This document shows, one piece after another, positions 7,495 to 14,219 of a stretch of DNA of 19,837 nucleotides (positions are counted from its first letter, which is position 1; each line of letters begins with the position of its first letter). The stretch spans positions 1-19,837 of the forward strand of contig JAEYVB010000114.1 in the NCBI GenBank assembly GCA_023429345.1, written 5' to 3'. The translations under genes were made by a program, and so were the position numbers. The DNA comes from Planctomycetota bacterium. GTDB lineage: Bacteria; Planctomycetota; Phycisphaerae; Phycisphaerales; UBA1924. A model generated the notes under the pieces. The model saw only the letters and a program-made list of their open reading frames with translations, ran no database searches and was not told the origin of the DNA.

Positions 7495-8718
7495 ATGCCC
7501 AAGCGAATCGCACTTGCATACTCCGGCGGTCTTGATACCTCGTGCATCGTGCCGTGGCTGCGAGAGAACATCCCGGGCGCGGAGGTCGTCTGCGTGGTCG
7601 GCGATGTCGGCCAGGGGTCGGACGAGCTGGCCGGCGTCGACAAGAAGGCCAAGGACTCCGGCGCGGCCGAGTGCCACATCGTGGACCTGAAGGCCGAGTT
7701 CATCGACGAGTTCGCCATGCCGACGATGATCGCGGGCGCGATCTACGAGGGCAGGTACCTGCTCGGCACGGCCATCGCCCGACCGGTGCTCGCCCGGGCG
7801 CAGGTGAATGTCGCGCGAAAGACCGGCTGCACGGCGTTGGCCCACGGGTGCACGGGCAAGGGCAACGACCAGGTGCGGTTCGAGTCGGCGTTCGCGGCGC
7901 TGGCGCCGGAGATGGAGGTGATCGCGCCCTGGCGCATGGATGCATGGAATCTGTCCGGCCGCCTCGCGATGATCGACTATCTCAAGCAGCGCAATATCCC
8001 CACGACGGCGAGCGCGACCAAGATCTACTCGCGTGACCGCAACCTCTGGCACATCTCGCACGAGGGCGGGACGATCGAGGACCCGGCCAACCCGCCGCCG
8101 GACGACGCGTGGATGCTGACCGTGGACCCGGCGAGAGCGCCGGAGAAGCCGGAGAATGTGACGCTGGGCTTCGAGCGGGGACGGCCGGTTGCCCTGAACG
8201 GGAAGAAGCTCAAGGCGTGGGAGATCGTTGAAAAGCTCAACGGGATCGCGGGAGCGCACGGCGTCGGACGGATCGACCTCGTCGAGAACCGGCGCGTCGG
8301 CATGAAGTCTCGCGGCCTCTACGAGACGCCGGGCGGGACCGTGCTCGTGGAAGGACTGCGAGCGCTCGAGGAACTGGTCCTGGACCGCGAAACGCGGCAC
8401 TACCGCGAGCACCTGGGCCTGACGTTCGCGGAGCTGGTCTACGACGGCCGCTGGTTCACACCCCTGCGCGAGGCCCTGTGGGCGTGCGCGGAGAAGATGG
8501 CCGAGCCGCTGACGGGCGAGATCACGGTGCGCCTGTTCAAAGGGCAGGCTACCGCGATCAGCCGCAGGAGCCCGCACTCGCTGTATGCTGAGAAGATGGT
8601 GTCCTTTGAGGGCGAGGAGGTGTACAGCCAGAAGGATGCGGGTGGATTCATCCGGCTGCTGAGTTTGCCGGAGCGGATCCGGGCGATGAAGGCTTCTCAG
8701 CTGAATCGGGCCGACTAG
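7495..8718 (+). CDS. argG: Argininosuccinate synthase
   Basis: ArgG joins citrulline and aspartate with ATP to form argininosuccinate. The 407-residue product opens with the N-type ATP pyrophosphatase P-loop LAYSGGLDTSCI, and shows EGRYLLGTAIARP, HGCTGKGNDQVRFE, APWRMD, NLWHISHEGG, GIGR-type GVGRIDLVENR, and KSRGLYETPGG, all standard for the family, with a normal length. ATG 7495 is the natural start; an AGGA lies about eleven bases upstream. Its stop codon is part of the ribosome-binding sequence (AGGAG at 8717-8721) of the following small ORF, so translation of the two is likely coupled. Confidence 0.97.
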   Translation: MPKRIALAYSGGLDTSCIVPWLRENIPGAEVVCVVGDVGQGSDELAGVDKKAKDSGAAECHIVDLKAEFIDEFAMPTMIAGAIYEGRYLLGTAIARPVLARAQVNVARKTGCTALAHGCTGKGNDQVRFESAFAALAPEMEVIAPWRMDAWNLSGRLAMIDYLKQRNIPTTASATKIYSRDRNLWHISHEGGTIEDPANPPPDDAWMLTVDPARAPEKPENVTLGFERGRPVALNGKKLKAWEIVEKLNGIAGAHGVGRIDLVENRRVGMKSRGLYETPGGTVLVEGLRALEELVLDRETRHYREHLGLTFAELVYDGRWFTPLREALWACAEKMAEPLTGEITVRLFKGQATAISRRSPHSLYAEKMVSFEGEEVYSQKDAGGFIRLLSLPERIRAMKASQLNRAD

Positions 8719-8728
8719 GAGCGCTCGC

Positions 8729-9043
8729 ATGGGAACGCCTCTTGTACCCGGCTGGCAGCACGAACCGCTCGACGAGGGCACCGTTCAGCGTCTGCACGTC
8801 ATGTTCTCGCAAGGTGACTGGGACACGGCGGAAAGAATGCTCGAGCGCGGTCTCGCAAATGCACGCTGCCGTCGCGCGGCGCTCAAAGTGAGCGGCGGCC
8901 GCGTTGATCGTCTTCGCGAAGCAATCGAGCTCGGCAACTGGGACTTCCGTGATCTCCTCGGTCACGCCGGGTTTGCCTCCGACACGCTTGCACACGAGAA
9001 GTGGAATCCGGAATCGAAGGCGCAGCCCGGAGAGTGCCAGTGA
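8729..9043 (+). CDS. Small protein of unknown function between argG and argH
   Basis: This 104-residue soluble, Trp-containing, mostly helical protein is not one I can name. Its start is well supported: AGGAG (8717-8721) sits seven bases before ATG 8729, and its stop overlaps the argH GTG start (GTGA). The centre reads LERGLANARCRRAALKVSGG, then RVDRLREAIELGNWDFRDLLGHAGF. From memory, small proteins of the form 'vRaAvLkLa.Gdl..L...v..a..DyRDvL..A' are common as uncharacterised ORFs in many bacteria, and this resembles them weakly. No signal peptide, membrane segment or metal motif is seen. Its place inside the arginine operon suggests co-expression with argG and argH, but coupling does not prove a role in arginine synthesis. 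Confidence 0.75.
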   Translation: MGTPLVPGWQHEPLDEGTVQRLHVMFSQGDWDTAERMLERGLANARCRRAALKVSGGRVDRLREAIELGNWDFRDLLGHAGFASDTLAHEKWNPESKAQPGECQ

Positions 9044-10431
9044 ATCAAGACCGCGGCATGGCCACCGGACGGTTTTCGAAGGCGGCCGATCCGCTGTTTC
9101 GCGAGATCAACGACTCGCTGGGGTTTGACTACACGCTGCTGAAGCAGGACATTGCCGGCTCGATCGCGTGGGCGGGGGCGATTCGGCGGGTAGGGGTCAT
9201 CACGGGCGATGAGCATACGCGGCTGGTGTCAGCGCTCAACGATCTCCTGCACCTCGCGGAAGAGCAGCCCGATGCGCCCCTGGGGTCGGGGCAGGAAGAT
9301 GTGCACTCGTGGGTGGAGACGGAGCTCATCAGGGCGGTCGGGGACCTGGGTAAGAAACTGCACACGGGGCGTTCGCGGAACGATCAGGTCGCGACGGACC
9401 TGCGCCTGTGGGTCCGGGAGGAACTCGACGCCCGGCTGGCGGAGGTCAGGAACGCGCAGAGGGCTCTTGTGGAACTCGCCGAGCGGGAGATCGATACATT
9501 CGTCCCGGGGTACACGCACCTCCAGCGCGGGCAGCCGGTGCTGCTGTCCCACTGGGCCCTGGCGTACTTCGAGATGCTCGACCGGGATGCGGAGCGGTTT
9601 ACCGCGGCGCGGCGGCGGGTGAATGTATGTCCGCTCGGGGCGGGGGCGCTGGCCGGGACGGCCTACGCGATCGATCGCGTGACGCTCGCCCGAGAACTGG
9701 GATTCGACGCCCCCACCGCCAACAGCCTGGATGCCGTTTCGGACCGGGACTTCGTGATCGAAACGCTCGCGTCGGCTTCGCTTTGCGCTGTGCATCTTTC
9801 TCGCTTTGCGGAAGAGCTGATCCTGTGGTGCACCTCCGAGTTCGGCTTTGTGCAGCTGGACGACTCGGTCACCAGCGGGTCATCCCTCATGCCGCAGAAG
9901 AAGAACCCCGATGCGCTGGAGCTGATGCGCGGGAAGTGCGGGCGGATCGTCGGGGCGCACACGGCGCTGATGGTGACTCTCAAGGGGCTGCCGCTGGCGT
10001 ACAACAAGGACATGCAGGAGGACAAGGAGCCGCTGTTTGACGCGATGGCGGCGCTGTCTTTGTGCCTGCGGATCGTGCCGCGGGTGCTGGAGGGGATGAC
10101 GGTGGACCGGGAGCGTTGCCGGGCGGCCGCGGCGGGCGGGTACTCGAACGCGACGGAGTTGGCGGATTATCTGGTGGGAAAGGGCGTTCCGTTCCGGGAG
10201 GCGCATGACATCGCGGGGCGGGGCGTGAGGGCGGCGATTGTTCGCGGGATTCCGCTGGAGGGGCTGTCACTGGACGATCTCCGGGCCGTGGATCCGCGGA
10301 TCGCGGACGATGTGTTCGTCGCGCTTACGCTGGAGGCATCGGTCGGGAGGCGTAACGTGCTCGGGGGGACGGGGCCGGAGGCGGTGAGGGGGGCTGTGGC
10401 GGAGGCGCGGCGGCGCATCGCCGGCGGTTGA
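9040..10431 (+). CDS. argH: Argininosuccinate lyase
   Basis: ArgH cleaves argininosuccinate to arginine and fumarate, the last step of the pathway. The 463-residue product has the superfamily signature GSSLMPQKKNPD with catalytic Ser at residues 281-282, and the other active-site stretches EDVHSWVET, LHTGRSRNDQVATD and PGYTHLQRGQPV. The chosen start is GTG 9040, overlapping the stop of the preceding small ORF, with GGAGAG a few bases upstream. An in-frame GTG at 9001 would extend the protein into the small ORF and ATG 9058 would trim six residues. It is the last gene of the arginine cluster; a long hairpin lies 73 bases after its stop. Confidence 0.96.
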   Translation: MNQDRGMATGRFSKAADPLFREINDSLGFDYTLLKQDIAGSIAWAGAIRRVGVITGDEHTRLVSALNDLLHLAEEQPDAPLGSGQEDVHSWVETELIRAVGDLGKKLHTGRSRNDQVATDLRLWVREELDARLAEVRNAQRALVELAEREIDTFVPGYTHLQRGQPVLLSHWALAYFEMLDRDAERFTAARRRVNVCPLGAGALAGTAYAIDRVTLARELGFDAPTANSLDAVSDRDFVIETLASASLCAVHLSRFAEELILWCTSEFGFVQLDDSVTSGSSLMPQKKNPDALELMRGKCGRIVGAHTALMVTLKGLPLAYNKDMQEDKEPLFDAMAALSLCLRIVPRVLEGMTVDRERCRAAAAGGYSNATELADYLVGKGVPFREAHDIAGRGVRAAIVRGIPLEGLSLDDLRAVDPRIADDVFVALTLEASVGRRNVLGGTGPEAVRGAVAEARRRIAGG

Positions 10432-10504
10432 GCATGCCCACAGCCATGCGACCCCAACGCGGCGCAGCGAGTGACACCGGTTGCGCTCGCGGGGCCACCT
10501 GCAT

Positions 10505-10535
10505 CACGGGCCACGCCGAAGTGGCGTGGACCGTG
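10505..10535. terminator. Bidirectional terminator-like hairpin between convergent genes
   Basis: CACGGGCCACGCC (10505-10517) pairs with GGCGTGGACCGTG (10523-10535) at twelve of thirteen positions around the loop GAAGT. It sits between argH and the stop of the minus-strand ORF, where a shared terminator is expected. There is no T-tract on either side, so it may act only with other factors or as an mRNA 3'-end stabiliser. Confidence 0.5.
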
Positions 10536-10551
10536 GCACCAATGCACAAAC

Positions 10552-11244
10552 TCATCTTGCGGCGGTGATCACCGGCCAACGCTGGCCGACGACAATCGTG
10601 CCGCCGTTTGCCATGGTCCTCGCGACGGCGTCGGCGGGGGCAGCATCCGGCCAGGAGATGCGCATCACGCCCTCCTGCCGAAGGATGGCCGCTGCCGCCG
10701 TGGCGCCCCGCGCCGGCGTCGCATCCACCCGAAGGCGTCGCTTGTGGCGCGGGGCGTCCGGGGCAAGCTCGATGATGGCCGCGGGCTCGGGCTTCGCGGC
10801 GCGGGGCTCATCCCGGAGCTGCTCGACGGCCTCGAAGAGGTAGACGTCGTTGACGAAGGTGCGCACGCCGCCGGTGTAGCCGTTCTCCTTCAGCCAGAAC
10901 TGGCGGGCGTACTCGATGTCGTCGTGGCCCTGCTCGTGCCACGCGGCCCAGGGGCTGACAGAGATGGTCAGGAGGCCGATGCGCACGGGCACTGCCTCGC
11001 ACTGGTTGAGGTACGCGCCGTATGCCTCCGGGCCGGGTTCGTGGTGCGCCTGCGGATAATGGCCGGGAAGGCCGCCGATGATCGGGCGGGTGACGTGCAG
11101 ACGGCCGTTGAAGCCAGGGCGGCGCACATCATCAGCGACCGAGTAGGGATAAGCCGGCAGCGAGGCGACCGGCCGGTCGTAGTTGGTGGGCGTGTAGGGA
11201 GTCCCGCCGCAAACGGCGGCCGAGAGAAGCACGGGACCGAGCAT
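10552..11244 (-). CDS. Hypothetical protein, possibly exported
   Basis: I do not recognise this 230-residue protein. ATG 11244 is chosen because AAAGGGGA lies five to eight bases upstream; the frame opens at 11283 but those codons are Arg-rich. The N-terminus (MLGPVLLSAAVCGG) is short and hydrophobic with no leading positive charge, so it is at best a weak signal peptide, and the Cys is not in a proper lipobox. The middle has a distinctive His/aromatic segment, WAAWHEQGHDDIEYARQFW, and then YTGGVRTFVNDVYLFEAVEQ. A Pro/Ala/Arg-rich linker leads to a C-terminal region ending NGGTIVVGQRWP. The strand choice rests on the ribosome site and on this protein having more natural composition than the opposite-strand frame. 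Confidence 0.6.
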   Translation of the reverse strand: MLGPVLLSAAVCGGTPYTPTNYDRPVASLPAYPYSVADDVRRPGFNGRLHVTRPIIGGLPGHYPQAHHEPGPEAYGAYLNQCEAVPVRIGLLTISVSPWAAWHEQGHDDIEYARQFWLKENGYTGGVRTFVNDVYLFEAVEQLRDEPRAAKPEPAAIIELAPDAPRHKRRLRVDATPARGATAAAAILRQEGVMRISWPDAAPADAVARTMANGGTIVVGQRWPVITAAR

Positions 11245-11447
11245 GGTGTCCCCTTTCCTGCGAGCGATCGCGGGAGAACGCACGCGCCTGCGCGGATCCG
11301 TCCGAGCCGGCGTCCCGCGGCCAATCGCCGCGCCTTCAGCATAAACGACAACTTGAATCTTTCGTAGCCGAACTCAGCCGATTTCAGCGGTATTCCGTCT
11401 TGTTGGAGCGCAGCTTGCCCAGCTTCACAGGGCTATCGGACGGGGGG

Positions 11448-12551
11448 TCACGCCGGGGGCTGGAAGGGGATCGATTCGCGCGAGGTCATCCACTCGTAAG
11501 CATCAACGACCGAGGCGACGTGGCCGCTTGGGCGGGCAGTCGTTCGGATGTGCTCTCGCGCGCTGGAGGCCAGGCGGCGGGCCGCGTCGCGGTCGTCGAG
11601 CGCCCACGTGATGGCGGCCGCCCACCGTTCGGATGCGGACTTGTCGATCAGCTTGGCGGTGCGCCCCTCGAGCAGGATGCTGATGAGAGGATCGGCCGAG
11701 GCGACCACGAGCATCCCCGCGGCCATCGCGTCGAGGGTCAGGCTGCGGAACTCGCCGCGCCCGTCGGGGAGGCACAGGATGTCGCCGCGGAGGGAGAGCT
11801 CGCGCCGCGCTTCGAGGTCGGGGATGAGCGTGAACCGGTCGGCCAGCCCGAACCGGCGGACCATCGGCCAGAGCCCCGCGAGCTGAATGGCGTCGGACTC
11901 GGCAAAGATCATGAGCTCGGGCGCGCGGACGGCGGCAGCGGCGAGGCCCTCGAGCGCGCTCTTGACGGCGGCGGCGGCGCGGCCGCTGGCATCCACCATG
12001 ACGGAGACGGCCTTGCCGGGGCGCAGGATCTCGCGCGCGGGGGTGCTCGCGTGCACGCCCCAGGGTGTGAGGCGGACGAGGATTCCGGGGTCCTCAGCAC
12101 GGAGGGCCCGCTCGATAGCCGGATCGGGGACGAAGAACACGGGCGGCGGGAGTTCGCCGGGGAGACGGAGTCGAGTAGCGGGTCCGATCAGCTCGGCGGA
12201 CCAGATCTCGAACGCCAGGGAAGCGCGGGTCTGCCGCGCCAGTTCGATGGCGACCTCCCAGGCCGGGTGGCCGAAAACGTGGATGATATCGGGGTCCGAA
12301 TCGACGGCCTCCGAGCGATCGCGGATCTCCTTCAGCAGCTTCTGGACGCGCCAGCGGAGGCTGAAGCCGATGCCCTCGGCGGCGTAGGTGACGAGGTGGG
12401 AGAACACCTCGGGCTGATACCACGACTCGGCACCAACGGGGATGGCATGGACGACGCGGAGCCCCTCATCAACGAGGCCGATCTCGAGCCTGGAGAGAAG
12501 GGCCCGCTCGCGTGCGGCAAAGGATTCGTCCGCCAGGACTACGGCCCGCAT
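11448..12551 (-). CDS. GT-B fold glycosyltransferase, family 4-like
   Basis: This 367-residue protein looks like a retaining GT-B glycosyltransferase. The C-terminal half has the nucleotide-sugar-binding pattern GEFRSLTLDAMAAGMLVVAS, followed by a 'LLEGRTAKLI' stretch and a helix with WAAAITWALDDRDAARRL, matching the donor domain and closing helix of GT4 enzymes. The N-terminal half (MRAVVLADES at the start, then DIIHVFGHPAWEVAIELAR) fits the acceptor domain. The first conserved Glu of the E-x7-E pattern appears as the Glu in GEFRSL, while the second position is Asp-like (LDAM), so catalysis by the usual residue is uncertain. No membrane segment is seen. Donor and acceptor cannot be predicted. 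ATG 12551 is used; TTG 12557 would add two residues. Confidence 0.72.
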   Translation of the reverse strand: MRAVVLADESFAARERALLSRLEIGLVDEGLRVVHAIPVGAESWYQPEVFSHLVTYAAEGIGFSLRWRVQKLLKEIRDRSEAVDSDPDIIHVFGHPAWEVAIELARQTRASLAFEIWSAELIGPATRLRLPGELPPPVFFVPDPAIERALRAEDPGILVRLTPWGVHASTPAREILRPGKAVSVMVDASGRAAAAVKSALEGLAAAAVRAPELMIFAESDAIQLAGLWPMVRRFGLADRFTLIPDLEARRELSLRGDILCLPDGRGEFRSLTLDAMAAGMLVVASADPLISILLEGRTAKLIDKSASERWAAAITWALDDRDAARRLASSAREHIRTTARPSGHVASVVDAYEWMTSRESIPFQPPA

Positions 12552-12881
12552 GGTCAACGATAGCGTCGGAGCGGGGAAACGGGAAATCGGATCGGATGGG
12601 ACTTGACGCGCGGGGCAGAATCAGGTAAACCGTACCACGGTGCGATTCCGCACTGGGCCGTTCTGGTCCCTCGTGGTTGTTGGTCGGTAGCGGAGTTCAG
12701 AGAAAAGCTTTGAGAGTGAGGTGGCCCTTTCGGGGTGTGTGCCGCGCGCACACCGCGGCGGGCTGGCACGGAAGAGAGGACGCTCGGCGCTGTACCTAGC
12801 GGAGGCGCCGAGCTTCGGCTCGCGTGGGCCGACGCGGCCGGTAGGCCGCGAATCTGTTCATTCGTAAGCGGAGAATCAACG
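12552..12881. other. Gene-free stretch holding divergent 5' regions and a chain of stem-loops
   Basis: No convincing gene lies here. The left part is the upstream region of the minus-strand glycosyltransferase. A possible plus-strand promoter is TTGACG (12603-12608) with a weak TAAACC 17 bases later, next to a short dyad ACCGT-ACC-ACGGT (12629-12641). The right part (12734-12864) is a run of hairpins leading into the exported protein gene. Confidence 0.5.
12734..12864 (+). promoter_or_regulatory. Structured leader: four consecutive hairpins upstream of an exported protein gene
   Basis: Four stem-loops can be drawn. GGTGTGTGC/GCGCACACC (12734-12754) has a 3-base loop. CTCGGCGC/GCGCCGAG (12783-12790 with 12805-12812) competes with CGAGC-TTCG-GCTCG (12809-12822). 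CGCGGCC/GGCCGCG (12833-12850) shares two bases with CGAAT/ATTCG (12849-12864), which ends about six bases before the ribosome site of the gene. The mutually exclusive pairings are what a regulatory leader would show, but no named riboswitch class was recognised. Confidence 0.4.
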
Positions 12882-13955
12882 GTGCACGTGCTCAACATTC
12901 GTCGTGTTGCGGTGTGGTCCGGGGCGGCGCTGGTCGCCTCAGCCGGGGGCGTTGCGTCCGGGCAGGCGTTCTCGGCGGACTTCGAGGCGCCGACCTACAG
13001 CGGTTCGGTGGCCGGCGTGGCGCTCACGGCCGGTTTCGGCGGCGGCGGACAGCAGGGCTGGTACAACCCCGTGAGCGGCAGCGCCGATGGGGTGGTGCAC
13101 GAATACGCGGGCAACCCGCTGGGCTTCGCGGTGAATCCGTCGGGCGGCTCGCAGTTCGTGGTCGGAACGCACGCCGGGAATGCGGCCTTTGCGCGGATGC
13201 AGCACACGATCGACTTCTCCGCCGGGGGCGTCTGGGAGGCCGAGTTTGACTGCACGGGCCTCTACAACGGGACGCTGCCGGCCGGCGACAACCTCGGGAG
13301 CTTCTCGCTGCAACCCTCGACGACCGGGCGCTACTTCCAGCAACTGATGAGCTACGGGCCCACCCTGCTCGCGACGCACCCGACGATCACCGATTACACG
13401 GCGTCCGCGGACCACTTCCACATCGCGTTTGGCTTCCACACCGCGGCCGCGCCCACCGTCGTTCGCTTCGAATGCCCCGGGGCGGCGTGGCAGGATCTGC
13501 CGGCGAACAACTGGTACCGCTGCCGGGCCAAATGGGACTTCGACACCGCACAGATCCTGGAGGTCTCGATCCAGAACCTCACGCTGGGCGGGGTCGCGAC
13601 CACCCTGGATGTTTCCGGGCTCGGCTGGTACCTGTTGGGCGGGCCCGGGTCCACCAACGCGCTCCCGACGGACATCCGTCTGTTCACGGGCGGCGGGGCG
13701 GGGACCAGCCTCCCCGGGAACGTCACGGCCTGGGACAACATCTCCATCGCCCCGGCTGGCGGCACGGCCTGCTACGCCAACTGCGATAGCAGCACGCTCG
13801 CCCCCATCCTGAACGTGGCGGACTTCACGTGTTTCCTGACCCGCTTCGCGGCGGGGGACAGCTACGCGAACTGCGATAACAGCACCCAGGCGCCGGTCCT
13901 CAACGTGGCCGATTTCACGTGTTTCCTGCAGGCGTTCGCCGCGGGTTGCCCGTGA
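12882..13955 (+). CDS. Exported protein of unknown function with GC-type dockerin tail
   Basis: This 357-residue protein starts at GTG 12882, with CGGAGA about seven bases upstream. The N-terminus is a signal peptide (VLNIRRVAVWSGAALVASAG, cleavage likely after GVASGQA). The mature part begins FSADFEAP and is rich in Gly, Thr, Phe and aromatic strands, suggesting an all-beta jelly-roll like those in LamG or carbohydrate-binding domains: WEAEFDCTGLYNGTLPAGDN, then a WYRCRAKWDFD strand and ITAWDNISIAP-like closing strand. This pattern is common in planctomycete secreted proteins, but no enzyme motif is visible. Residues 297-357 are two GC-type dockerin repeats. It ends just before an intrinsic terminator and is preceded by a structured leader, so it is probably transcribed alone. 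Confidence 0.82.
   Translation: MHVLNIRRVAVWSGAALVASAGGVASGQAFSADFEAPTYSGSVAGVALTAGFGGGGQQGWYNPVSGSADGVVHEYAGNPLGFAVNPSGGSQFVVGTHAGNAAFARMQHTIDFSAGGVWEAEFDCTGLYNGTLPAGDNLGSFSLQPSTTGRYFQQLMSYGPTLLATHPTITDYTASADHFHIAFGFHTAAAPTVVRFECPGAAWQDLPANNWYRCRAKWDFDTAQILEVSIQNLTLGGVATTLDVSGLGWYLLGGPGSTNALPTDIRLFTGGGAGTSLPGNVTAWDNISIAPAGGTACYANCDSSTLAPILNVADFTCFLTRFAAGDSYANCDNSTQAPVLNVADFTCFLQAFAAGCP
13770..13952 (+). repeat. Tandem GC-type dockerin repeats (90-bp period) in the exported protein gene
   Basis: Two 30-residue units with cores YANCDSSTLAPILNVADF and YANCDNSTQAPVLNVADF, each followed by TCFL, start 90 bases apart (13773 and 13863). The module has the same length (61 residues) and ending (GCP) as that of the sugar dehydrogenase at 2326-2508, so both proteins probably share one sorting or anchoring route. 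Confidence 0.85.
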
Positions 13956-13983
13956 GTTCCTAGACGGCACATTCCCTTCGCAG

Positions 13984-14016
13984 CCCCCGCTGGCTTCGCG
14001 GCCGGCGGGGGTTTTT
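13984..14016 (+). terminator. Rho-independent terminator
   Basis: CCCCCGC-T-GGC (13984-13994) pairs with GCC-G-GCGGGGG (14001-14011) around a six-base loop, giving an eleven-pair stem with one T-G wobble, followed at once by five T (14012-14016). It lies 29 bases after the stop of the exported protein gene. Confidence 0.9.
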
Positions 14017-14078
14017 GCTTGGCCGCGACGGTGGGAGCGGTACCCCGCGTGCCTCGCGAGCCATATGCCCTCCGGTCG

Positions 14079-14129
14079 AATGAACCCAGATTCATGAGTC
14101 TGACCGATTTTTTCATTCTGGATTAATCC
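14079..14129. promoter_or_regulatory. A/T-rich dyads upstream of the kinase operon, one ARG-box-like
   Basis: TGAAC-CCAG-ATTCA (14081-14094) matches the ARG-box half-sites at nine of ten positions with correct spacing, although its centre is not A/T-rich. Overlapping it, CAGATTCATGAGTCTG (14087-14102) is a near-perfect 16-bp palindrome. GGATTAATCC (14120-14129) is a perfect 10-bp palindrome. They lie 90-140 bases before the first kinase gene, in the only A/T-rich patch of the spacer. Which regulator binds is unknown. Confidence 0.4.
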
Positions 14130-14219
14130 GATCCCCCAACAGTTCTATGACGGCCACTCGGAGCAGCAGAAACGCCGAGCCGGGTCGCTTGGTATGCGGC
14201 GGCCGGCTGCTGGAATGGG

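Noticed and set aside
10471..11367. Plus-strand open frame (298 codons) opposite the hypothetical protein
   Set aside because: No ribosome site, low-complexity Arg/Ala/Gly composition, and it runs across the strong hairpin at 10505-10535; the minus-strand frame has a good ribosome site.
11400..12563. Long plus-strand open frame (387 codons) opposite the glycosyltransferase
   Set aside because: It is extremely rich in Gly, Asp, Glu and Arg with no domain pattern, as expected for the mirror of a G+C-rich gene; the minus-strand frame has clear GT-B motifs.
12780..12850. Cyclic-di-GMP-I (GEMM) riboswitch
   Set aside because: Only short fragments resemble it; the AGGGCAAACC strand and the tetraloop/receptor pieces are not found.
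12939..13970. Minus-strand open frame (343 codons) opposite the exported dockerin protein
   Set aside because: Arg/Val/Gly-rich shadow; the plus strand has a signal peptide, a dockerin tail and a terminator.
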